The notes under the pieces are model-generated. The model saw only the letters and a program-made list of their open reading frames with translations. It searched no databases and had not been told where the DNA came from. The translations under genes were made by a program, and so were the position numbers. Of a stretch of 64,000 bases of DNA, positions 52,180 through 64,000 are shown piece after piece. The stretch comes from Spongilla lacustris (lineage: Eukaryota; Porifera; Demospongiae; Spongillida; Spongillidae). The stretch's first letter is position 1. Every line of letters starts with the position of its first letter. The DNA lies in NCBI GenBank assembly GCA_949361645.1, contig OX442430.1, positions 5,010,543-5,074,542 of the forward strand, read 5' to 3'.

Positions 52180-53146
52180 TAGGGTGTGTAACCGATTTCC
52201 AGGTTTTACAGGTTAATCGATTATTCGCGATTACCTATTCGGTCGACTATGCATTTAGTAGAATAGCAGGTTACCGATTTCATCATTTTCTTTAGTCGAA
52301 AAAACCGATTCTGTTTTTCTTAGTCGCGATTAATCGATATTCGTTTCCTTCATACGCAAAGATCAATAGGAAATCGATTACCGCTTTTTACTTGACCTCG
52401 CTTTTCCCGCCTGTACAAAGGCTTACTAATATAACGGGTTGATCGGTAAAAGGAAACATTGTTGATGTAATCGACACTCAGTCTGGGGACCCGGCACTGC
52501 ACGCACAGTGGGCACGGCAATTTAAATACACTCGCACTATAGTACATGTGCGTTAATAATCAAACGGGTTACGCGCTACGTACTCTTTTGCACAGGTGAC
52601 AGGTGTCCAAATATCAGTAGGTACACCGGGGCTGGCTCTTTTCCTGATGTTCGGCCATGACATTTTGAATATTGTACGATTCGTACATGTCTTGATTGGT
52701 GGCTTTGTCATAAGCGTGGAGCGGTGTTCCATCGTGAGGTTTCTAGCTGGTTGTGCTCAATGACAGTACTTATTTAATTATTTGTTCGAACAATGGATTA
52801 TACATCTAAACTGTCAATGGCGGCGGATGGCGTGTTTCAGGCAATTATGTCGTATGTACCTACTATCGTCAAAAATAGCTCTGTTTTAATGATTTAAATA
52901 AGCAGCTGATAAGCAATACAACTGGTTATACGTGTGATTTATCGTGCCAATATCAAAAATCAACAATCGGGAAAACCTGGAAAACCTAGGTAATCGTTGG
53001 CAAATTAGTAGTGCATTAATCGCCAAAATCGATTTAATGTTTCTAATAACCGATTTGCAAGTTGCTATAAACCTGAAAAATCGATTGGACTTTTTTTCAT
53101 AGTCGAAATAATCGATTTTGATTTATGAAAAAGGTTACACACCCTA
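52180..53146. mobile_element. 967-bp non-autonomous hAT element
   Basis: TAGGGTGTGTAACC at 52180 and GGTTACACACCCTA at 53146 are perfect inverted ends, flanked by CTCAACAG on both sides (52172-52179 and 53147-53154). An 8-bp duplication and these termini fit hAT. The interior is rich in AATCGATT and ACCGATT words, in both orientations near both ends, likely binding sites. There is no transposase frame. Confidence 0.9.
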
Positions 53147-55109
53147 CTCAACAGCTCACACGCCCACTAGACGATTCAATGCGAAGCACAACGGAACGTG
53201 ACGTCACGTCACGTAATGTGCCATTTCTTCCAATCACTTTATTCTATGGATAATATGCCATTTCTTCCAATCACTTTATTCTATTATCTATGCTGGTGCC
53301 CACCTCCACTTTAACTAAATCTATATATAGATGTGCTTGGAAGACGTGGTCTAATAGAATGTACGAAAAAAAAATGCGAAAAGAGTATTCTGCTTCAATA
53401 TTTCAAGGATTTTTCTAGAAAAACACGCAATAGATACGCTCAAAATAGCCATTATTTTATGTCTATGATTAATATAATGGATGTTACGTGACAAGGGATC
53501 TAATAATGAATGAAAACATGCGGTACCAAATAATGGTGCGGGCGGGAAATGGGAAACAAGGAATCTTATTGTAGTGGCCTAGCTAACCACCGCGTGCGTT
53601 CAACGCTTACCTTCGACACATAATACTACAACCTAGTTGTCCAGCTGTTGGAAATGACAACGATGGCGGCTTATTTGCATTATAAAAATTCTAGAAAATT
53701 ACGGTTAAAAAGTCATAGGCAGGGTCGATAGTGTAGACAACGAAAGCATGAGAAACGTGCGCTAAAACAACATAAACACATGCACAATGAATTGAATTAG
53801 CATGACAAAGCGGATGAAGCTGGAGTGGTGAACAGCCCTGGATGACTTCACCGATGCTGAGTGATGGCAACAGCATTGAGCCATGCCACCTGGAAGGTGT
53901 AATACTTGTAAGTGGGCTCAAGCTAGAACTCCTACAGGTAGAGATAGAGGTTCATGATGCTCAAATTCAGCCAACTGGTACACCACCACTTATAAACATT
54001 TCATCTATACTATCTACAACAATCACACTATCCATCCCACATATATTCATACTGTACACATATAACCTCCTACATAAAAATCATCAAAACTTCAAAACAC
54101 CACCTCCCATCATTGCACACCTACTACATGCTTATCACACACAACTGCACTCACTACCATTTACCCAGCAGCCACGCAGACCACCTCTACTCACATCCAC
54201 ATACACTATAAACATACTACACACACACCAACTTCCATTATCACACACATACATACATGCACAACCAGCTCCATAGATGTATACTGATCCCAAAAGCCCA
54301 TGCACACTCAAGACTACTTCCATCTTCACACATCCACACCCACACACCACGTAAAATTATCACTCACTGTTCCATTCACACACACATCACCCAAGCCACT
54401 CCCATTTCTTCTACACAACAACCCTCTGACAAAGTGCACTCATCCCAACCACCAACGCTCATTCAGACCACCTCCAACCATCCAACAATTGACTCACACC
54501 TACAACATCTAACACTTCACCACTGCACTCCCACCTACCCTCCACCCACCCTCCATCAGCACTGTACCTCCACAAATCCTCTATCACCACTTTACCCTCC
54601 ACCCATCCTGCACTCTCCACCTTCCCTCCATCACCACTGTACCTCCATCACCACTGTATCTCCACCCACCCTCACCCTCCATCACTAAAATACAATCGGT
54701 CAATAATTACACAACACAATCACTCAATACCACCTTAAATCCAACCACATAAGTTGTGTAGGTGGGTGGGATCACCACTAGCAAACCTCTATCACCACTG
54801 CACTCTCTACCACCATATTCACCACTGCACTCCTACTCACCTGTACCATACATCACCACTGTACCTCCAACATATCACCATACCCACAGTACCAAGTTGT
54901 ACCTCTCTCCTTTACCATCACCTCCACCCACCCACCATCACCACATTCTCCACTCACCCATCGTCAACCAACATACCACATTCTCCACCCACCCTCCACT
55001 CACCCACCATCACCCAACATCATACCACATCCTCCACCCACCCACCCACCATCATACCCCACCCACCATCACCCAACATCATACCCCACCCTCCACTCAC
55101 ACCATCACC

Positions 55110-55600
55110 CAACATCGTACCCCACCCAACATCATACCCCACCCTCCACTCACCCATCATCATCCAACGTCATACCCCACCCTCCACTCACACACCATCA
55201 CCCAACATCATACCCCCCTCCACTCACCATCACCCTACATCATACCCCACCCTCCACCCACACACCATCACCCAACATCGTACCCCACCTTCCACTCACC
55301 CAACATCATACCCCACCCCCACCCATCCACCATCACCCACCATCGTACCCCACCCTCCACTCACCCACCATCACCCAACATCATAACACATCTTCCACCC
55401 ACCCACTATCACCCAACATCATACCCCACCCTCCACTCACCCACCATCACCCAACATCATACCACATCTTCCACCCACCCACTATCACCCAACATCATAC
55501 CCCACCCTCCACTCACCCACCATCACCCAACATCATACCACATCTTCCACCCACCCACCATCACCCAACATCATACCACATCCTACACCCATTCACCATC
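55110..55600 (+). repeat. 38-bp minisatellite
   Basis: About a dozen units are built from ATCATACCCCACCCTCCACT and CACCCACCATCACCCAAC, with a variant ATACCACATCTTCCACCC. The longest frame (355 residues, Thr/His/Pro-rich) crosses it by chance. The array is expanded here relative to the short version in copies A and B (around 36490-36600 and 47660-47780). Confidence 0.9.
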
Positions 55601-57300
55601 ACCACTGAAACCATCACAATTGCACCCTCTACCCACCAACATTTACCATCACCAAACCACCACTATACCATTTCCTCACCATGTACCCCTCCTACATCAC
55701 ACTATACCCACCATCAATAACTCTCCACATCTACCTACACGTAGCACACTGAACACCCACTATACTCACACAAGCTGCACATCCATTACATATGCTAAAC
55801 TGGTGTGTGGGATATATATGTATATATGAAACTTGCATGAGCAAACCCCACCCTGTACTCTCCACCCACCCTCCATCACTATACCCTCCATCACAACATT
55901 CTCCACCCACCCTCCACACCTCTCTTCAAACCCTTTGATCACCAACTGTACCCTCCATCAACAACTGTCCACAACTAAATTCACTTAGCAAACTCAACAT
56001 GCTAAACTCAAAAAACAGTCCACCCCCAAATGCACTAGTATGAAGCTTGTGCAAGCAAACATACCTTAAAATGCAGTAAAGCTTTACTAATATGTGAAAT
56101 GTGCTGTTCCTACAGAAAGACATGGCCAGAAATTGCATGCCTTCATTACTAATTCCTGACGCGTTATGACGTTTTTCCCGTTTCATTACCGTGCACGCGT
56201 CCATTGAAATGTATGGAGGATGACACTCTTTTGATCACTGTCACTCAGGAAAAGATGCCCATGAAAAGGAAAAAGAACTTTATGATGAAGAGGATCATAA
56301 GGTATATCTCTGTCGTTAAACAAAAAAATTAGCCCTCTTCCTGACGCTTCCTCATCAGAATTTCAGTGTTTCCATAGACATGTATGGATTTTGATTTTTA
56401 AAATGAGGGTTTTTCAAGACATTTATGCTTCCTGACGAAAATCCAAGCTAGATATCAAAAAGGAAAGACTAACTGCTGTTAGTAAAACCATTAGGGCTGG
56501 AGTGTGACATATTCTAACGTTCATGACCCTTTTACCCTCGCTTCCCTGATCACTTTTATCATTAAGGTTCATATGTCTTTGTAAATACCAATATTCAATA
56601 ATAAATCGACAAACGCCGCGTGCGTGCCCTACCGCGATGAAGGTTTTCAAACAAGAAGGCACAAATCACCGACCAAGGTATGAATCCTAGCAACGAACGT
56701 TCGATACTTGATAGCTTGTTACACATGTGCGTCTGATTTCGACTGTTGTTTGTGTGCATGGGTGGCAATATAGATGCGATTGTACTATTTTTGGGTAGTA
56801 GGCCTACTCGGCTGCTCCAACATTCTTTTTAAGCCCTAGCTGTAGGGCGCGATCATGTTCGGAGTGTTTTAGCTACCTATATGTACATGTACATGGATTC
56901 TACAACGGCTTGTTTTGGTTGCGTTGGTTTTAAACGATTCGATTCCGGCTTACTCACCTATATTGCTAATTCTACCACAAGGAGTTCGTGGATGTAATCC
57001 CTGTAGCAAAGCCACATTTTTGCACCTGTTCTACCTTCAGTAATATTTGTAAAGATGGGCATGCTCTTACGTGCAAACCTGACGCCATATTTTTGTTCTA
57101 TTTTTTGTTGTTGCAACTAATAGTACTTACGTATCTGTATCTGTGCGTGTCTATATATTTTTTCATCTCTGCAGAATGAAAACTACCAATACAGCAAAAA
57201 AAAAAACCCCGTTCCACAGAGACGAACCTTATAAGGATATATCACGTGAGGAATACATGCAGCAACAACCTACTTTTTTACTATATCCACATGGGGAAGG
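55601..57300 (+). other. Unique region with two exon-like pieces
   Basis: At 56249-56301, after CACTCAG and before GTATAT, a frame reads KDAHEKEKELYDEEDHK. At about 57174-57285, after CTCTGCAG, a frame reads TPFHRDEPYKDISREEYM. Both have coding-like composition and acceptor-type borders and could be exons of one plus-strand gene, but I recognise neither. The inverted match to copy B (56110-56240) lies just upstream. No promoter or start is evident. Confidence 0.3.
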
Positions 57301-57311
57301 TGGAAAGGGTG

Positions 57312-57420
57312 ACAGCCTTGTGAAGGTGGAGGGAGGTAGTTTTGTGAAGGTGGAGGGAGGTAGCCTTGTGAGATAGCCTTGTGGAGGTGAGGAGAGAGTG
57401 CCTTGTGAAGGTGGATGGGA
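57312..57420 (+). repeat. Short minisatellite (CCTTGTGAAGGTGGAGGGAG)
   Basis: About four imperfect units of roughly 24-27 bases, with GTGAAGGTGGAGGGAGGTAG and CCTTGTG alternating. Confidence 0.7.
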
Positions 57421-58270
57421 GATATCCTTGTGGAAACATGTAGGCCCTTCTCCCTAAAGATGAGGAATTTGATAGCACATCCCAGAGGCAGCCACTGGGA
57501 TATGAATCAAATTAAGTTTAAAGGTACAGTTAGAAAGTGATAGATCTATGTGTTACATGCATGTAGATGTAGGACCAAAGAATAATTGTTTAAAGTGGCT
57601 ACAATTGTCACATCCTGTGGTGTCCACCTTTATTAGTTTGGTTAGAAAAACTCCTTGGTTTGGTTGTACACATAGCACAGACACCAGTTGTCTGCCAGGA
57701 GAGGAGGCTTACCTACATGACCACCTGGTATGGACAAGGGACTGGACACAAAGTTTTGCATCTCATGGACTGTGCCAGCCACCCTTCCAACATGCACCTG
57801 GTGAAAAACTTCAGCAACAACTCAAATGGAAGGCTTTATGTGGTCTAGCTATATGTACATGGCTCTGCAGATGTATGTAATAGGTAATGTAACAGTTGTG
57901 GTGTGGCATTTATATTTATTTGGTTATGTATTGGTTGTGTATGTGTGTGATAAATGTGGAAAGTTCAAGAAGGTATTACATGTACTAACAGAGAATGTAG
58001 CTTACTCAAAATCTTTGTGGTGTCATGTGGTCATTAGTTATGGCTGTTATGTAAACGTTTCACATGCATGGCCCTCAGGACTAGTACATACTTGTAGGTT
58101 TTATCCAGCATCCCTGTATGAGTCATGATCACCAGCCTTCATGCCATCGGCCATCGATCTGACAGATCAGAGCTGCATCATGGCATCCTTTTTTGTGCCA
58201 TTGCTTTAGTATTTGTAGGAGTAAATAGACAGGTGCATGTATGTGATCTTTTCTTCAACTGCATGCCCAT
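57421..58270 (+). other. Unique region, no recognised gene
   Basis: Overlapping frames around 57548-57880 are open for 60-110 residues but show no known domain, and splice context is unconvincing. Nothing further is supported. Confidence 0.35.
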
Positions 58271-58284
58271 GCAAGTCCTGTGTC

Positions 58285-58530
58285 AAGTGTGTGTATGTGT
58301 GTGTGTATGTGTGTGTATGTGTGTGTATGTGTGTGTATGTGTGTGCATGTGTGTGTGTGTATTTGCATGTACATGTGTGTGTATGTGTGTGTGTGTATTT
58401 GCATGTACATGTGTGTGTGTATTTGCATGTACATGTGTGTGTATGTATGTGTGTGTGTGTATTTACATGTACATGTGTGTGTGTGTATTTGCATGTACAT
58501 GTGTGTGTGCGTGTGTGTATTTGCGTGCAT
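58285..58530 (+). repeat. TG/ATGTACATG microsatellite
   Basis: (TG)n is mixed with repeated TATTTGCATGTACATGTG units of about 35-50 bases. Open frames on both strands are artefacts. Confidence 0.9.
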
Positions 58531-58609
58531 GGTATTTGCATTTGGGTGTGGGTGCATGTGCATTTCCTTCCAGCCGCTCAATCATAAAAAAGTAGAACAC
58601 ACGGCATAA

Positions 58610-61600
58610 CAAACACACACATCTCAGGCCAACTGCCGAATACGTTTACGGCTGTTCATCCTTTTATACCCTAGCCAAAATTCCTGGATAGAAATGAATA
58701 CAGGACTTAACCTCGTAGCAGATATTGGGTCTGGGAACGAGACTGCTATGGAGTGAGCGCGAGCGACCTTGCCTGCCAATTGATCCATATACAGTCATTA
58801 ATCGACGATATACAGTATAATAGGGCCAGGACACAGTAGAGAGTCCAGCTGTGAATATCCGCCGCCATGCATATGTTAATTCTTTAGCTAGTGGAAGGCA
58901 ATATCCTTAACACACCTCCACGAGAACTTCTAGTATGTTATCAAAAACAGCCAGTCATCGTGGTCAACGTCAGAGCGATGCACATGCAGATAGATATATA
59001 TACAATACATATATTAAATTATAATTATATATATAGGGACGGAATCGCCCATGCATCTGAACGAGCGAGTCTCGTAGTCACACCTATATATCATTTTATG
59101 TAGTAGCTACTCCACAGCAGCGGTTCTATTAGCTCGACCTTCGCGTTATGGGGGTTTCAAGCCTATCCAGTTGAAGTTCGATGTTGTACGTCTGGCTAGC
59201 GAGACTAGCGTATACCGAGAATTAGATTGATAGCGATTGTAGAGCTATTATATTGTATATCCACAATACTATCAGATGGGTATAAATCTTGGTATAGGCC
59301 TAGGCTTGATACCCGACCCTCCGCCAAAAGGCTACGCCCAACTACTATACAATGGATCAAAATGGTTAAAAAAAAAAAAAACAGATCACGTGACCACTAG
59401 AATGCATCCAATGGCAGGGGCACGAGTACAACTAAATGTTTTGAGTTGCGCATGCGTATGCTTAGATCACTAAAATCGACGATAGCTGTAGTTTGGAAGG
59501 ATTTTATGTAACAGCGATGCCTATTCCTAACTTCCCTGCCATGCAGACATACAATGCATTTATTAAAAGACAATAACAATAATATATTTTAATAAATTAA
59601 TTAGCAGTTTTAATAACGTGATAAATCTCTAAAGTACCTAGTGAGTTTAATGGTGCAATTAGATTTTTTTAATCACAATCGTACGCCGAGTTATGCATCG
59701 ATGTCCACAATTTCTGGACATGAGGCGTATTCATAGTATGCGTGCAATAACTAGAACTCACTCAAAATTAGGTCAGCTGCTGTTCACCATATTTCGAACT
59801 CTAGCGTAAGAAAAGCACAATTTTTAAAGGAGATACATAAGAATAGACCTCTTGCTTTGTATTCCGGCTGAAAATAAGAACGATCGTGTCTCTGCCGATT
59901 CGGAGCTGATTTCACCGACTAGCGTATTTTGTAAAAGAGCGCCTCCGAGAACAAAGTAGCGATCGCAACAAAGCACAGGTCTTAAAATATGCAAGAGAGA
60001 CTGTACTAATGGTTGAAATAAACTTGCCTCTATAAATTTTGCTTCGTTCCGCTTTTGTTAGCAACTTAAAAATCCTATCTATTTCTTACGCAGCTACGAA
60101 AATATTCTTCGGCCGTGACCCTACGTATTGACGGATATTTAGATCGGCCGGTAATTGGTTATTATCATTTTTTAGATATGGATAATGGATGCCTCTAAAA
60201 TTATAATCATGGAATAATCAAATATACAGAATACATAATGAATGATACACTAAATAGGTATACAGCTATCAAAACATGAAATACGTACAATTAGCATTTA
60301 AAGTGAAATCAGATTAACAAATAGTAAAAAAATAAATTAATCCATGAACAAGAGGCCAGAAGAGTACCATCATCAAACCCCAGCCCATTTCACCATTTAA
60401 TGAAGGACCCTCTAAGACAGAGGCTTACGTCATGACAGCATCAACCGTGGCAACAGCAACCTGCAATGAAGCCTGTAGTTACTTGGCAATGTCGGCAGGG
60501 TTGCCGAAAGTCAGGCCGGGGTCCGGCCTGTGAGGGCTGTGACCGGCCGATCGCGACCTGAGCTGACAGCTACGGCCTGTAAGGTCGGTCTGCTTTGATA
60601 TAATAGGTATTATATTCAGTAACGTGCTTCAAGCTAGTGCATGGAACAAACCCTTTTCCAGGCATTACAAGCAGTTATGTAAGATTTTGCAGGAGTCTCA
60701 CTTCATCGCTTGCAGCTAGAGACGCTGTTTCACTTGTACCGTAGAATATCGCGATGCATGTTCCCAGTCATTTGTACCATGTCATTGACCTAATACATGT
60801 ATAATTATATATAATATTATTATAGAATATATATAATAAAGTATATATAATTATATTACTTCCATCGCAGCTCTATCTATGTTAAAAGGTTTGTGGTACT
60901 CCAACTGAACAAGATTTTGAAGAACGGCACGTATCATCGTTTATGGATGGGATTTGCTCAGGGCGCAGTAAACATGCATGTGCATGACTGCATGTGACGC
61001 CGTGAGCTCTAAACAGCATAGCAACATGTGTATTCGTGGCCTTGCTAGCGTTACTAGCATTATCTATTATAAATATTTCTACTAAGGGAGCTAGTTTCAA
61101 TTGTTACAAATGTAGGTTGAAGGGTGAAGTTCTACTTGTACGCTGACTCGGTGATGTGCTCTGTTATTCTTTTTTTTTTTTAATCTGTGTATGATTCTAT
61201 TTACACCACACTGTGCTAGCTGTGTTAGTACGAGGTCATATGTATTACGTATGTTACAAAAAGAAACTCTTACCGTACAGAGAAAATCGTTTATTTCATA
61301 GTTATATACTTGTATGTGTGTACCGTCGTTTTTTTCAAATATAGATTCAGCATTCTTTGAATGTCTACGGGAGTGTGTTATGGACCCGCTTCGCCACCGC
61401 GTAGCTCGCGCACACTAACGACACAATGAACTGTAACTCTTTATCTTTAAGATCGCATGCACGCACATTGCATGTGATCTACGCAAGACAATAACCTATC
61501 CACTCTCTCTTTTAACGATGTTTCCTCTCCTTTTATACCCTACTGCTCCTCACAGGTGACACAGATGAGTTCACCGTCATCCTTTCAGCGTATGGACCCC

Positions 61601-61950
61601 CTTTCATCAATCTGCCCTCCTTGCATTCTGCACCCTGGCACCTATTCATAAATAGGGTCACACTCTTCACTCTCTTCATGCTCAGCTTTGCTCCATGACA
61701 GAGTGGATATTCAGTTTGTGAGCCTGCAAGTGTCCCCTTTCCAGTTCTCAAAATGCCACAGCAAAATCTAGTCGGTGCCATTAAAATCCAACATATAGCA
61801 TCAGGATTTAAAGTACAAACCTATATTGTAGCCTCAAGTGCGTGTTCAAGTTGTGATTTTATCCTCAAGGTTAATCAAATTCAGAGCCTATCAGAGGATA
61901 GGGGCAAGGAGGTGGCCTAGCTGGCACCTTGCACCAAATCATTTAATTGC
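58610..61950. other. AT-rich unique region with few features
   Basis: It contains the MITE copy at 59268-59346, an AT-only stretch near 60795-60855 and a GGCCGG-rich patch near 60500-60560. A minus-strand frame at 61533-61781 (GTLAGSQTEYPLCHGAKL) follows no family I know. No gene can be supported. Confidence 0.4.
59268..59346 (-). repeat. MITE fragment, GTTGGGCG family (copy 3)
   Basis: CTATCAGATGGGTATAAATC, GGCTTGATACCCGACC, CTCCGCCAA and GCTACGCCCAACTAC match half of the element at 51790-51952. The opposite end is unclear. Confidence 0.7.
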
Positions 61951-61955
61951 TTATA

Positions 61956-62792
61956 CAGGGTCTTCACGAAAGAACACAACACTTTTACATCACTATAACT
62001 TAGGATTGAAATTAATTAACTGCTTGATTTCTTTAACCTATGTTGCAGAAGTTAGGCAAATATTAACAATCCAATTATATTTAAAGTATTGTAAACGGTT
62101 AAGTAATTGTATCAAAGCCCTCATAAATCAAAATATTCGAAGCCCTCTATTATCAACATTATTCAAGATTATGGTTAGAGATAATTGATTTTAATAACTA
62201 CTAATAAGTAACGCAAGATCTTAGTATACAGTGGAACAGCACTGATTTCAAGTTACTGAGTTCAATAGTGAGTTATTAACATTTAAAAGCGTAATTTGCT
62301 TTAAAGTTATTAAGACTGAAGCTGTATGGGGTAACTAATTTTAATAACCATCACTGATTACTCCATGATTAAATGAAGTAAAAACACAATTTGATTGTGT
62401 ATTAGGTCATGTAATGGTGAGTTACTATAACTCAAAGTTAATTATAATTGTAGTGGGCCCTTTAGCATTTTCAAGTTTGATTTGTTGTTTTGAATATCAA
62501 ACTAGTAAAACGCCAATTAAATTTTCTACTTTTTCAAACTTTTTTCACAGCTATCCTTTAGATTATAAATCTTGTAATTATTTAAAAGTTGTCGTACATT
62601 TCTGTATCAAATTAATTAATTGCAAGGTATTTGATTTTATCTTTTAAACTGTAAAAGATAATTGAATTTTAATAATGCATTTGGTATTTGCCTTACCATG
62701 GTTATTGGGTATTCATAAATTGATTTAGATTGATGATCCTATTTAAAAAATGTGTTCATTCAAAAGCGTTGCATTCTTTCCTAAAGACCCTG
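61956..62792. mobile_element. Short relative of the fold-back element (837 bp)
   Basis: CAGGGTCTTCACGAAAGAAC at 61956 and the inverted end (AAAAGCGTTGCATTCTTTCC, TAAAGACCCTG) at 62792 match the termini of the 16.5-kb element. TA flanks both sides (61954-61955 and 62793-62794). The interior is AT-rich, with recurring TTTTAATAAC-type words also seen in the fold-back arms (around 3610-3630). No transposase was found. It shows that the termini mobilise different cargo. Confidence 0.8.
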
Positions 62793-63124
62793 TATATTAT
62801 ATTATTTTACCCATGCAAAGTATTACAATGGGAGCATGCACATTAATTGCTGATTTTGTAAATAACGGGCCTGGTTACTCAACCATTCTTGATGACAGAC
62901 CAGCATCCTCAAAGTCAAGGACTTCAGGAAAGAGAAAGGATAGTAATTAGTCTTGGGCTGATTGGCATGAAATTAAAATCTTGATGTAATAATTTGTCTC
63001 CATATATTTCTACAGATACTGGTGATGGTGAGGAAAAAGTGATACCTCAGGACAAATGTATTTCATATTTGGTAGGCTTGCCATACAAGCAACTGTACAA
63101 AGGGAGATATGAAGGACTGCTTAT

Positions 63125-63480
63125 CTAGATTTTTCACTTGAGCCATATTCAAACGTGCTGGTATACCATATATGGACTATGATGATCGCCTTGTGAACCT
63201 GGGTTTTCAGTCCTTAGAGTACAGGAGAGTCTTCTACGACCTTGTCATGGGCTACAAGATATATAATAACCTGGTTGATTTACCTTTTGAGAGTTTTTTC
63301 ACCAAACCGGCTAGGTCTTATTCCATCAGAGGTCATCCTTGTATCCTGCGATCCATGGAACCACTTACCCCATGATGTTGTCACTTCATTGAACATTACA
63401 GTTTTTCGTACCCGACTTAGATCTGTTGACCTATCACCCTTTTGTATGTTATATCCCTTTCCATGTTTAGGCAGTTTGTA
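63125..63480 (+). pseudogene. LINE reverse-transcriptase C-terminal remnant
   Basis: The frame reads DDRLVNLGFQSLEYRR, then DLVMGYKIYNNLVDLPFESF and RGHPC. After a frameshift near 63340 it continues WNHLPHDVVTSLNITVFRTR. Serine-Leu-Glu-x-Arg-Arg, the YKI(Y)NN stretch, and WNxLPxxVV followed by FxxRL are the usual C-terminal end of non-LTR retrotransposon ORF2 proteins (L2/CR1/Jockey-like). Only the last 100 or so residues remain and there is a stop upstream, so this is a 5'-truncated dead copy, as is usual for LINEs. Confidence 0.75.
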
Positions 63481-63794
63481 AGTGCACGTACACATCGTGC
63501 CACTACTTGCCTTTTTGTATGCAATCAATCAAATCAAATGAAATCAAAAAAATGTTATGAACCTGACCACATTTTCAAGAGTTCTGAACCATGGCACAGT
63601 TCATTGAGCTTGGTGTCTAATTACTAGAGAACAATTGTAATTGTACACCGGCCTTTTATTTGTACTTCAAACGCATATTATTTGATATAAAGTATTATAA
63701 TGTGGATGTACTCCTTATTCCTTACTCATTGCTAATATACATATATAGCAGATTTACTCATCGCTAATATACATGTACATGTATAGCAGATCTG

Positions 63795-63960
63795 TATGAT
63801 CTATGCTTTGCGCAGGGCAATCCCAGGATTGTCCTATCTATGATTTGCGCACGAGCAATCCTAGGATTGTGCGGCCAATCCATGGATTGTACCACAAACC
63901 ATGGATCCAGGGTTTGCGCAGGAGGGATTGCGCAAATCCATGCTTTGCGCGTAACAGCGA
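63795..63960. repeat. Cluster of short palindromes (CAATCC..GGATTG, TTTGCGCA)
   Basis: CAATCCCAGGATTG, CAATCCTAGGATTG and CCAATCCATGGATTG follow each other, interleaved with five copies of TTTGCGCA or ATTGCGCAAAT. Each is self-complementary. They could be the end of a palindrome-rich transposon continuing past the window or a small satellite. Confidence 0.6.
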
Positions 63961-64000
63961 TATAGAAAATATGTAGCCAAATATATATATATACATATTA

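Larger units (their letters stand above)
50474..53579. mobile_element. 3.1-kb composite TIR element
   Basis: GGCCACTCCAATAAGATTCC with TTGTTTCCCATTTC at the left matches the inverted right end (GAAATGGGAAACAAGGAATC then TTATTGTAGTGGCC). TAA lies on both sides (50471-50473 and 53584-53586), but four bases (TAGC) intervene on the right. Copy A shows the empty site CCATAACCACCGCG. A TAA duplication suggests a PIF/Harbinger-like element, not proven. Inside are a poly-G element (50963-51743), a MITE (51790-51952) and a hAT-type element (52180-53146). A frame near 50740-50940 (RRSIIKCDTDENFGALMERL) may be a captured exon of unknown source. A 35-bp direct repeat (GCCATTTCTTCCAATCACTT) lies at about 53218-53286. 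Confidence 0.7.
49701..55120 (+). repeat. Tandem 4-kb unit, copy C (interrupted, divergent end)
   Basis: From the TG tract the unit matches A and B to 50473, is broken by a 3.1-kb insertion, and resumes at 53586 to about 55110. It then leaves the A/B sequence and enters a minisatellite. This end is likely the original flank, so the array probably arose by duplication between TG tracts upstream. A G-run of about 30 bases lies at 50192-50220. Confidence 0.8.

Noticed and set aside
54762..55829. 355-residue Pro/Thr/His-rich protein
   Set aside because: It runs through the C/A-rich block and the 38-bp minisatellite. Equivalent frames in copies A and B are much shorter and end at different places.

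Overview
This window looks like transposon-rich, largely intergenic DNA from a metazoan, probably a marine invertebrate. The evidence is spliced exon fragments with GT..AG borders, a hAT transposase of an invertebrate type, a LINE reverse-transcriptase tail, long CA/TG microsatellites and many TACATGTA-type words. The species cannot be named from the sequence. I see no intact host gene, tRNA, rRNA or bacterial-type operon. Almost everything is mobile DNA, nested mobile DNA or tandem repeat.

Layout. (1) 1-3.05 kb: a fragment of a GTTGGGCG-type MITE, then a nearly complete hAT transposon (158-3034) with an 8-bp target duplication and a transposase broken by one frameshift on the minus strand. 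(2) 3.47-20.01 kb: a 16.5-kb fold-back element. Its ends carry inverted CAGGGTCTTCACG termini and a TA duplication. Each arm has about 650 bp of unique sequence, then a CA/TG tract, then thousands of bases of a 35-bp tandem repeat. The two arrays are inverted around a 19-bp minisatellite core. (3) 20.2-31.6 kb: a local duplication ending in CA-rich arrays. Its first copy is interrupted by a 6.9-kb CACTA/EnSpm-like element (20339-27256). (4) 31.6-34.2 kb: unique sequence with homopolymer C/G tracts and a palindromic MITE. (5) 34.26-55.1 kb: three direct tandem copies (A, B, C) of a unit of about 4 kb bounded by TG microsatellites. Copy A carries a 120-bp palindromic MITE. Copy B carries a second, inverted CACTA-like element (39061-46110) and a 719-bp TIR element. 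Copy C carries a 3.1-kb composite insertion. Because the copies are paralogous, each insertion has an unoccupied site elsewhere in the window, so boundaries and target duplications can be read directly. (6) 55.1-64 kb: a 38-bp minisatellite, unique sequence with a few exon-like pieces, a short relative of the fold-back element (61956-62792), a LINE tail and a cluster of short palindromes.

Main biological result. Both CACTA-like elements carry the same captured pieces of a host transketolase gene: four consecutive exons with introns, splice sites and matching phases, encoding part of the thiamine-diphosphate/substrate-binding domain. They also carry a degenerate retroelement-type coding fragment and a large 24-bp minisatellite. 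The fold-back element with array-built arms is the other unusual object. Functions of the remaining coding-like pieces are unknown and are marked as such.
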